In this document: positions 51,876-61,390 of the stretch, in pieces
Layout of the letters: every line of letters starts with the position of its first letter
Numbering within the stretch: position 1 is the stretch's first letter
NCBI RefSeq assembly: GCF_024679245.1
Contig: NC_090176.1
Coordinates: 25,735,046-25,799,045, forward strand
Source of the DNA: Pseudorasbora parva
Taxonomy: Eukaryota > Chordata > Actinopteri > Cypriniformes > Gobionidae
Length of the DNA stretch: 64,000 bases
Direction: 5' to 3'
Program-made: the position numbers and the translations under genes
Notes under the pieces: model-generated
Seen by the model: only the letters and a program-made list of their open reading frames with translations
Told to the model about the DNA's origin: nothing
The model's database searches: none

Positions 51876-52563
51876 AGGGTTACTTCAGCGATTAGCATAT
51901 GGCTTTGTATCAGTAGAAACCCTGGAGTATATTCAAATGATTGTGCTTTCCCCCCTCATATCCCCCTGAGACAAGAGATTTATGCATTTTATTTCTGGAA
52001 AAATTCCTCCTATGATGCAAAATGACGATTTTTGCATCATAGGAGGAATGTTTGCCCAGAGGCTAAAGACTACAGCCAGCAGAGGGAGCCATTTCCGCAT
52101 GTTTTGAATCTGCGCATGGGGGATGGGAGATTACACTCAGCTTGCAGGGAGAGCTCAGCTTGCAAAGGCATGGACTGAAACGCGCCAGACTGAACTCGCG
52201 TTGTGAATGTATGCCGCGAGTGTAGTCGCGATTACCTCAGCTCTCATCACTCCTGCAGTTAGTGCTCAGTGCTGTGACACTCGCGCGGTGACTCACTCAT
52301 TATATTGAACAGACACGTTCAGTTTTTAATTGAAGTGTCTTCTCTAACTCAGTCACAGTAATGAAGCTGGTGGTGTTGGGAATGGCCACACAGGGCAGCG
52401 AAGCATTCTGGGAATTGTAGTCTTTCATCCCCATGGGACAAAAATACATTTTCTGTCTTTTCTCAGTCTAGAAGACACCAAATTCAAAAATAATTTCACA
52501 TTTCTACTGCATTGATGACCCAGTTTAAATACAGATTCATCTTCCCAGCGCTGAAGTACCCCT
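51876..52563. mobile_element. TTAA-flanked MITE with AGGGTTACTTCAGCG ends
   Basis: TTAA at 51872-51875 and 52564-52567; ends agree at 14 of 15 positions (AGGGTTACTTCAGCG and inverse of AGGGGTACTTCAGCG). The 688-bp body includes a perfect 20-bp hairpin (52003-52049) and a GC-richer block at 52150-52290. A second copy, inverted, spans 56415-58067. Confidence 0.85.
52003..52049. repeat. Perfect 20-bp hairpin inside the MITE
   Basis: ATTCCTCCTATGATGCAAAA at 52003-52022 is followed after 7 nt by its exact inverse at 52030-52049. Confidence 0.95.
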
Positions 52564-53559
52564 TTAAGTAACAGTCGTGTGCCCAGTCTATTCTCTGATA
52601 TATGCTGACCTAAAATGTACACTTTTCACAATGTTGAAGTAACCTATTAAAATCATTCAGATATTGTGCACAGTTGCGATATCGTGATATGTACATTTGC
52701 GATATTTTGATCATTTCGATATATTGCACAGCCCTACACCTGTCACTCAAAGTGACCACACCCTTAATTATGCAGAACGTTAAGGCTTTTTTATGATGTA
52801 AATGAATGAGTGTAAACGAAAAATGCACCCCCACCACAGTTGTCATGAAGATCAAAATTAGCCGTATAGACTGAATTTATATATTAAAATAAGTTAAAAC
52901 TACAGTAGTTATGGACTATGGGAGTTTTGTTTGAAACAAAAAAAAATTGCAATATGAATTTCTACTCAAAAGAGATAATATAACATCTATATTAAAAAAA
53001 TGTAAAACTGCATAGCTTAAAATATAAATGTTACTGAAATTAGGCCAATACATTGGTGTGAGATGCATATGTTAATTTTCTCTCTCCTGCTTGTCTTGTA
53101 CAGCATGACCAGGCGATTGTAATTATGACTAATTAACTTAAAAGAACTCAGATTTGTGTTTGTTGCTCACACCCTGATGAAGGCTCATTAGCCACAATGT
53201 GCAGGTGTGCAGTACTTATCACCTGGTTTTAAAATATTAAAGCCATGATGAAATAAAGGCTTTTTATTTTATTTATTTTCAATAATATTCGAGTGCCTTG
53301 GATTACTTATTTGTATCAACTCTTAACATGTCCAAACAGGGGCATAGCCATCATTTCAAAAGTGAGGGGGACAGAATGTCAAGTGTTATATCAGTTTTTT
53401 ATACCAGTCAACATACAGTGCTTGACATTTTCATAGTGAAGTTTCTTTTTACGATAATTCCGAGAGCACGTGAATGCAGCATTACTGCCATAGAAACTTG
53501 ATCTTTACAAAATACTGGTACCCAAACTTTATTATTGGCGTAGCAAAAGACAAGTTATT

Positions 53560-53660
53560 TTGAGTCATTTAACTCAAGTCATGAATATCAAGTCAAAGTC
53601 AAGTCTTTCATTAATATTTGTCAAGCAAGTTTCAAGTCCTAAAATTTCTCGAGACCCCCA
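53560..53660. repeat. CAAGTCA-rich dispersed repeat fragment
   Basis: Repeated AAGTCA/CAAGTC words (ACTCAAGTCATGAATATCAA, AGTCAAAGTCAAGTC) ending at TCTCGAGACCCCCAC. It resembles a recurrent fish repeat, but only a fragment is present. Confidence 0.4.
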
Positions 53661-53910
53661 CCTCTGGTATAAGGACAAAACAAGTCAGGAAATACTGTTC
53701 TTTGGTATTCTGCCAGCTTTTTAAAATACCACTATGGAAAGGATCAAATAAGAAGGTAGCAAAATCTCTCTGACATTACTACTGTCATGTTATAGCACTG
53801 AACCCTGATTTCAGGCATCTATGAATCTATTTTCAGATTCTGTAACCCTAAACTGGACTGGTTTAGGGCCAACAACAAGTGTAATGACAGCCTGCAGGGC
53901 AAGATAGATG

Positions 53911-54171
<261 letters not shown>

Positions 54172-54254
54172 CTCTTGCTCTTACTCTCTGTTCAGACCAT
54201 TCTTATCCCACAGCTCTTCGCCATCTATTCACTAAAATTCACTAAAGTGTGCAG

Positions 54255-54479
54255 CTGAACCTTGTTAAATTTTATGTGAATTCCCTGACCTGTGCAGATG
54301 GCATAACTCAGGTGCTCCAAAGACTCCCAGCTGCCCACTTAGAAACTTTTGAAGAACAGTTGATGAAGTGCTTGGGAAATCTTACCAACCCTCAACTGTG
54401 GCCCTGTTATACTCATGCCAAAGTTATTTTTCATGCTTTGGTTAGGGGTAAAAAGATCTCTGAAGAAACTCTTGAGTGA
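54255..54479 (+). other. Orphan coding-like ORF, terminal-exon-like, unidentified
   Basis: After TGTGCAG the plus strand is open for 74 codons (LNLVKFYVNSLTCADGITQ…) and ends in TGA at 54477-54479. The reading VLQRLPAAHLETFEEQLMKC and WPCYTHAKVIFHALVRGKK looks like amphipathic helices of an armadillo/HEAT-type protein rather than random sequence, but I cannot name it. There is no ATG at the start (only GTG), so if real it is a last exon or a fragment of a processed copy. It lies antisense to igsf3 inside its long intron, between the GA array and a foldback element. Confidence 0.35.
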
Positions 54480-54571
54480 AATACTGTTAGCAAACACCCC
54501 AAAACCACCCAGTGTCCATTCTGTTGAGAGCGGTGTTTAGATCAATATGCAAGCTTTTTCAAGTGTGTTAA

Positions 54572-54777
54572 AGGGTAAGTTCACCCAAAAATGAAATCTT
54601 CGGAATGTAATGTACTGAATGCCAATGGAGGCCTTTCTGAAGCCTTTCTCAGCCACCAGCTTTCAACAAAAATATCTTCATTTGTGTTCCGAAGATGAAC
54701 GAAGGTGATACGGGTGTCCAACGACATGAGGGTGAGTAATTAATGAAATCATTTTCATTTTTGGGTGAACTAACCCT
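54572..54777. mobile_element. Long foldback MITE, internally deleted, TTAA-flanked
   Basis: TTAA at 54568-54571 and 54778-54781. The left arm is cut to AGGGTAAGTTCACCCAAAAA plus a few bases; the right arm (TTTCAACAAAAATATCTTC…GAACTAACCCT) is full. It appears to be a deletion derivative of the 47441 type. Confidence 0.8.
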
Positions 54778-54799
54778 TTAAAGTGACAGTGGTAAGAGT

Positions 54800-55080
54800 T
54801 CAGGAAAGCATCTGATCATAGCAATGCGGATACGTTTGCACGAGCTCTGCAATTCCGCACGAGTCATGTCACGTTTATTTATTTAGCAATATATACAATA
54901 GACTGGTTGCAACGGCTTTATAGCATGGAAATTGAAAAGAAAAAATACATGTGTCAGTGACACTTTCAATTACATTGTCAACTTCCTTTTCTACTATAAA
55001 GCACCTCTCCAGTGTTCATGTTTTTACCATCTGACCTCAACGGACTGAAAAGAAGAAAATACCTGAAGAAGATTTCCAGG
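54800..55080. repeat. Dispersed repeat shared with 60262-61390
   Basis: GAGCTCTGCAATTC and the segment TTCTACTATAAAGCACCTCTCCAGTGTTCATG recur at about 60310 (CAGCTCTGCAATTT) and 61310-61345 (TTCTACTTTAAAGCAGCTCTCCACTGTTCATG), same order. It is an internally deleted copy of a longer repeat. Confidence 0.6.
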
Positions 55081-56748
55081 TTTCCAGGTTCAGCCCTAGA
55101 GACAAAATTACCTATTAAATTATCGTCAAAGACCAGTGGTAGTTTGAAGGAGTTTACCAGCCAGAGAGAACTATTCTGGAAAAGATTATGAGCGGAAAGG
55201 TCAGTTGCTAGCTCCTGTTTTTTTTAACCTGGAAAAGATGATTCATGCAAAGAGCTAAAAAAAACATAATTCCGTGAGACATCTGGTTTTACTATGTTTG
55301 AATGAGCTGGCAGGGATGAAGGAGCCCTTAGGTGAGGTGCTAACCCACGAAACCCTTCCAGCGTTTGACAAGCAAGCAACCTGCATGGGGATCAGAGGTT
55401 AACATGAGGGGCAACTTGCATCCTCTTATTGGCAACTGCGAATTCAATTTGCCATGCATATGAGCGAAGGCAAATGCTGAAGACTGAGTGCTGATCCCTC
55501 CTGGTGCTCCAGCAAATGAACTACTCTCTGCTAACCTCGTCCCCATTACAATATCAAACAACCGCTCTGCCAAGTGAAGCCTGGCAATTAACATAATCTA
55601 GCAGTTAATGCAAATGCAAACAAGTTAAGGATTCATTTAACAATTAGAGAAGCAGAGAAAGGTTAAGCGGGGAACACCTTGCACTACTCAATAACACAGC
55701 AGCATCCTCAAAACGAGATAAAGGAGAACGACACTTAATAGCAAAGAGAAGCTACTGAAATGGAATCTATAACATATAAGAGGGAAGTTCTGTACTGTGA
55801 CAGTCAGGCTCGCAAATCCCATTCATTTTCTCCATAGGGGAACAACCTTTGAACAATAACTTACAAACCATTAAAGACAGACCTACTGTGAGCTAGGTTG
55901 TTAACTGATGGAATATGCTTTTGTTGAAGCCATCAGTGCACATTATTTCAACTTTAACTATTTAGCACCCACACATTCCTATGAAGCACTGTAAATTACA
56001 CTCTCAAGCTACTTAAATATTTGGATGTATAATATGCACTTAAGTTTTATAATTTTCCATCATCTCACAGTGCTTCATGGGATTGTAGAGCTTTCCCTCA
56101 TTAAAGCCGTTAAGTACAAAGTCTTATCTCTGTCTGATTTTCAAAAAAAATTCTGTAATGTTGTAATTCACCATGTAGCTGGTTGGTTTGGTTCATAGCT
56201 TATAACTCCTTAATGAAGATTTGTCTGTATGGTAAAATGGTAGGTGTGTGTTAGATCACTAGTGTTACTAAAGTCCCAAAATCCAGAGTTATATTCAGTT
56301 GCATCATCCCAAAATTATTGAAAAAAGGTCTGGGGTTAACAAAAGCTCAAGATATTTTCCCTTTTTATTCTACAACATGAAATGCACCAGTAATACTTGA
56401 GTCGTGGATTGTTTTAGGTACTTCAGCTCTGGGAAGATGAATGTGTATGTAAACTGGGTCATTTATGTAGTAGAAATGTAATTTTTTATTTATTTATTTC
56501 GTGCCTTCTAGACTGAGAAAAGTCAGAAAATGAATTTTTGGCTTATTTGGATGAAAGACAACAATTCTCATAATGCTCTTGCTTCGCTGCGCTACAAGGC
56601 CACTCCCAAAGCCACTGCTACTGGATCACTGTCCCAATGTGGCAAAACCCTACCGTTGTGTTCATTTTCACGACGGGGGGTGGAGGGTTGTGGGACGGGG
56701 CACGATCATTCGAATATATTCCTGGGTTTGTATTGATACAAAGCTTAA

Positions 56749-58037
56749 TTAGGGCCCTATAATTTCCGCGATCACGGAATCGCGAAATTGGCATATTAAA
56801 GCGGAATCTGCACATTAGCGCGGAATGTAGTGTTAACGCAGATTTTCCTGGAATTTTACATATTTGTAATGGAATTCTGTTTTGTGTGGGAGGAGAACGT
56901 ATGCCTGAGGAAAATGCAGACTGGGAGAAGCATATCTTCGCGACACAACCCCTCATGTCATTTCAGCTCGCCCTTCAAAACAATGAAAGTATGGCGAAGT
57001 TGGTCTCCGCATCGCTGCTTTCGTCAGTGTTTGGAACAGAGGGGAAAATGGTTGCATTTGAAGCAGATATGCTGCCTAATGTGCCTATCATAAATCAAAG
57101 CACGAGAATGACAGGGGTCGAGCAGACCACTGGAAAATCTGACAGAATGGACAATATTTGTCTGTATTTGCAATACATGAGCTGCGGTTCAGCTGCGCGC
57201 AACCAATGCTGCCTGAGCACAACGGGCACTCGGCTCCCGCTCTCCATATGCAAAGCTTCTGCGCTGCCTGCGTGAAAAAGTTAAGAAACTCGACGCTAAC
57301 GCCGGTTTCACACTGCACACATGCATATAACATGCTGTATATGTGTAGTTTACATGATAAAAGTAACCTTAAAGTTAAGATTAGCCTCTAGTTTTAATCA
57401 TTTAAAAGGACCTTTGAAGTTGTGCACAAACTTCTGGGAGCGTTGTGTTTTCGTGTGTTTTATTATTATTATTATTCACAGCTCTGGAACATAATGGTGA
57501 TTGTTTTACACACAGAACAATTCACTACATGATTTCATGGTGAAATGTGTAATTTTTTTCATGTTAATTTTCAGCTTTAAATGTTTTAATTAATAGTACT
57601 GTATGTAGGCTAAAAGATGATTCTTTTGAATTTTTTTTAGTTCTTTTTGAATTTTTTTACTTGAAAGAAAAAGCTAATGGAGCACTTTGATTTTAACTTA
57701 TAGAAACTAAACTAATATAATGTATTTTACCTAAAAGTTTAAAGCTCATAACCATTAATATTTGAAGTAGGCCTACTTGAAGTGCAGTGTTATGTTGCAT
57801 CATGCAGTCTTTGTCCTAAGGTATTTGTTACCTCAATAAATTTAAGGTCATTCTTATTTTTTGTTTTATGTTCTATTATATTAACATTAAAAGCACACTC
57901 TTTTTTGACTAAAATAACAGTAAAGGGTAAAAAAAAAAAACGGAATTCCAAAAAATTAAAACGGAAAAAAAACGGAATTTGGGAAAAAAATAAAATGGAA
58001 TTTGGGAAAAAATAAAACAGATTTTATAGGGCCCTAA
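56749..58037. mobile_element. TTAA-flanked element with TTAGGGCCCTATAA ends, nested
   Basis: TTAA at 56745-56748 and 58038-58041; perfect 14-bp inverted ends TTAGGGCCCTATAA. The 1289-bp body includes GCGATCACGGAATCGCGAA near the left and repeated ACGGAATT/AAATGGAATTTGGG words near the right. A 129-codon plus-strand frame (56886-57275, starting MGGERMPEENADW) is the only notable ORF and has no recognisable domain. Confidence 0.8.
56886..57275 (+). CDS. Hypothetical ORF inside the nested TTAA element
   Basis: A 129-codon ATG-started frame. The middle reads SFQLALQNNESMAKLVSASL and LPNVPIINQSTRMTGVEQ, which looks moderately protein-like, but there is no known motif, and the last third (cysteine- and serine-rich) looks random. 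It may be a remnant of the captured or original gene of the autonomous parent element. Neighbouring frames overlap it on both strands. Confidence 0.25.
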   Translation: MGGERMPEENADWEKHIFATQPLMSFQLALQNNESMAKLVSASLLSSVFGTEGKMVAFEADMLPNVPIINQSTRMTGVEQTTGKSDRMDNICLYLQYMSCGSAARNQCCLSTTGTRLPLSICKASALPA

Positions 58038-59037
58038 TTAATGCTAAATCACTGAAGTAACCCTTTAATGCTTTTATGATTTGAATATGTTTTCTAACAA
58101 ATGACTTCCAGTTAGACTACTGAGGTTGAGGTTATGGGAATATTAAATGTCACCACACCCGATGGTATTTTCCTCACTAATATAGCCATAGGAAAAATCC
58201 TCTAGGATTCTTTTTTTTAAATGGAACCATGGTTAATAACTTCCAGTCTAAACAATATGCCACCCCTAGCACTCTGTCTATAATGTTGCCTTAGAACAAT
58301 GTATCTTGGGCCAATGTATCTTACAAAGCATGATAAATAAAAAACTGCATGTTCGCAAAAAAACAGTCTGGATTTGCTGGTTTATAAGGGTTTTAGCAAC
58401 TTGTCAGCTGGTCTGACTGCCTGTGAGACCAGTTCAACCAGCTAAAAAAAATGGCCAGCTAGACAGCAGAGTATAATGTCTGAAACGCTGTGAATGTAGG
58501 CAGCACACTAGGGTTTGCAGCTTGTGTCAACAAAACACCTCTCCACCCTCCAGTTTTTCACCTGCCCTGACTCATTCAATCCCATTATCTACAAAATTTC
58601 TTCATTTTTTTTCTTCATCCTGCACTCTTTCAAAGGGTGAGCAGTCCTCCCTCTGGCCAGCATTTTAAGTGCAATCACACAGCCGCTGAGAGCCAAATAA
58701 TTGGCAATGCGTGACTGAAGGAGAGAGACACACAGAGAGAGAGGTGAGTAGATAGACAGGGACAGAAGAGATTTAAAGAGGTCGTCAGAACAACAACTTT
58801 ACACCCCACACTAGGTGGGAGAGCTGCAATTCCCTGTCACATCAAAAGCACAGAGGAAAGTAAAAGAGGAAGAAAATGGTACATCTATTCACTCTCAGTC
58901 TCTCGTTCCCAGTGACAGACGCAAAGACACCACATCAGACTGTCTGTTGGCACAGTGCGCCACCAGACTTTTATTTATATAGTCTCTTTTAATACAGCCT
59001 TGTCTCCTCGTCCCTTTCTCTCTGTCCCACAATGCTG

Positions 59038-59042
<5 letters not shown>

Positions 59043-59094
<52 letters not shown>
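59043..59094. repeat. (CT)n microsatellite
   Basis: About 26 CT units. Confidence 0.95.
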
Positions 59095-59097
<3 letters not shown>

Positions 59098-59695
59098 ACA
59101 CTTACATAGGCCTCTTTGTGTTTAATGCACAGTTCAATTAAAATTCTTTAAGATGTCATTGAGTACTGAGATGTGACTAACATCACACAAACAGAAAAAA
59201 AGCATTGCGTTTCATTACACATTGATAGGCGCATCTTATCGCAAATCCACCCCATGCACAGCTAAATGAAGAGAGGATTGGATTGGAGGATGAAGGTCAG
59301 GAAGTTGTATTAAATGTTGCGCCTTTTTTCCTGCACTGATAATGTGGTTCACTACTAGGGATATGCACGAGTACTCGGACATGACAGTGACGATAAATCA
59401 TGAAATATATATGTGTATATTGCAAAAAATGATTCTGATTTTGGCCAGTACCTGAGGTATGATTGTTAACGTTAGGCGTTAGGACAATCTGCCATATACA
59501 TCAGCAAAGCACTTCAGTGTGCCAATGTTCATTCACACCTTGGTGTCGGCTCAAACGGCAATGCACAACTTTATTGATTATGATTGGGTAATTTGAGACA
59601 GTAATATTCATTTAAGATGCTGCTTCATCAAAAACATTAATTATTCAGCCCATGCCCATCCCTATTTATCTGGTTTAAGTCATAAAAAGAACTGT

Positions 59696-60096
59696 ACTGC
59701 AAAAAATGCTTTTCTGACTTAGTATTTTTGTCTTGTTTCTAGTCCAAACATCTAAATATTCTTAAAACAAGAAGTTTCTATACTAGACAAGCAAAAGTAA
59801 TTGACTTGTTTTGGAAAAAAATAACTACAAATTAAGAGAGTTTTTGCTTAAAATAAGCAAAATAATCTGCCATTGGGGTAAGAAAAATTATCTTAAAACA
59901 AGATTATTTTACTTACCCCACTGGCAGATTATTTTGCTTATTTTAAGCAACAACTCTCTTAATCTTGAGTATTTTTTTCCCAAAAGACGACAATTTTTAC
60001 TTAAAGTCTAGTATATTTTTCTTAATGTAAGAATCTTTAGAAATTTTGACTAGAAACAAGACAAAAATACTAAGTAAGAAAAGCATTTTTTGCAGT
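59696..60096. mobile_element. hAT-like palindromic MITE (ACTGCAAAAAATGC ends)
   Basis: ACTGCAAAAAATGCTTTTCT at 59696 and its near-inverse ending TGCAGT at 60096. The whole 401 bp folds back on itself around 59895 (AATAATCTGCCATTGGGG against CCCCACTGGCAGATTATT). CACTGCAAAAA-type ends are usual for hAT-derived MITEs in cyprinids. No ORF belongs to it; the short frames over it are mirror by-products. Confidence 0.85.
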
Positions 60097-60261
60097 GTGA
60101 TCAAAAGGCCCAGATATACTCACAGTTTTTTCCATTCTTTGTTTAGGGGTAAAATTAAGTTTGAAATATGCAAGCAGCGATATACTGTTAGCGAACATCT
60201 GATGCCTCTCAATAACAAAATAAACGAAACAAAATTGAGAAAACCGCTAGCACTTTTTAAT

Positions 60262-61390
60262 AAAGCACAAGAAAAGTTGATCACCATAGCAACGTGATTA
60301 TGTTTACACCAGCTCTGCAATTTGGCACTCTAGTAAAGTCAAATCATGTTTATTTATAACACTTTATATGATAGATAGCTTAACACAGAGGCAAAACTTA
60401 TGGACTGCAGCTTTGTCATCTCTGTTTGAAACCTAGCAATTGCAGTTATTTGCGGAGTTATCATCTGTTGTGCATCAGCAACGGCTCCTCAGCATGGATG
60501 AATCTAATGATTTGAGGAGTATGTGCAACTTGCTGTCAGTCACCGGTGTGGATACTGTTCTTCAGATTCTACTTCAGATGTACTTCAGATTCTACGTCTT
60601 GGAGTGTAAACTAAATTAGAATTTTCACCAGAAAATGTCATCTGAAAAAGTAAGAAACATGTCTGCCACTTTTGGGAACAAAACATTACAATAAATCGCA
60701 CTACTAACGGTAAATAAATCTAACAATCGCATATAACATCAAAGTGTGCAAATCATTGTTATACTTTGTTCTCAAATTTTTAAATGTTAACAGCATTAGC
60801 ATTGTGTGACTATGTTAATTTTATGTTTATGTAGATTTCAATTTTCGTACAGTCTATTCTTTTGCTTTTGACTACAGGTGAATCTCCAGTTGTTACTGAA
60901 GATGTCATTTGGGCCTTTCTGAATTACATTCTGCCATCAAAATGATACGTTTAATTACTCAAGCTCCTACGAAAAAGGGCTATATGAGCCACTGAAGAAC
61001 AGGCTCCTCACGTGCATTACTACTACTAGCCGGACTCCTCCATTATGTATACAAAAGTGACGTAGAGACGCAAAGACATGCTTGAATTTCCAGCGAAAAT
61101 TCACTAATACCACTCCAATTATAAAACATTATTAAAAGCTTACCATTGTGAATAGAGCTAAGGGAAGAAGATACATTTTTAATACTGGCTTGTTGTGTAC
61201 TTGCTCAAAAATAGATTTTGGATAATTTTTAACCAAAAAAAAGTTGCAAACTGCAGCTTTAAAATCAAGCGGCTTTATGGGATTCAACATGAAAATAATT
61301 ACTACTTCATTTTCTACTTTAAAGCAGCTCTCCACTGTTCATGTTTTTACTCACAGACTTCTGACCTCCAAGGATCCGTGAGGAGAAATT
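60262..61390. repeat. Dispersed repeat, longer copy of the 54800 type
   Basis: It runs from AATAAAGCACAAGAAAAGTTG through TCATGTTTATTTATAACACTT to AAAGTTGCAAACTGCAGCTTT and TTCTACTTTAAAGCAGC. It shares two separated blocks with 54800-55080, in order. The layout suggests a non-autonomous transposon; exact ends are unknown. Confidence 0.5.

Larger units (their letters stand above)
50977..52735. mobile_element. Decayed element with GGCTGTGCGATAT ends, hosting later insertions
   Basis: GGCTGTGCGATAT at the left and ATATTGCACAGCCCT at the right are inverse ends, each followed inward by more GCGATAT/ATATCGT words. Inside lie a GT microsatellite (51307-51347), a tRNA-like SINE head (51590-51660) and a complete TTAA element (51876-52563). 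Confidence 0.6.
56415..58067. mobile_element. Inverted second copy of the AGGGTTACTTCAGCG MITE, split by a younger element
   Basis: From GGTACTTCAGCTCTGGG at 56417 rightward the sequence is the inverse of the right part of 51876-52563 (AAACTGGGTCAT…TAGACTGAGAAAAG…ATGAAAGACAACAATTCTCA). After the insertion 56749-58037 it resumes as GCTAAATCACTGAAGTAACCCT. TTAA follows at the right end. The middle of the element is deleted. Confidence 0.8.
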
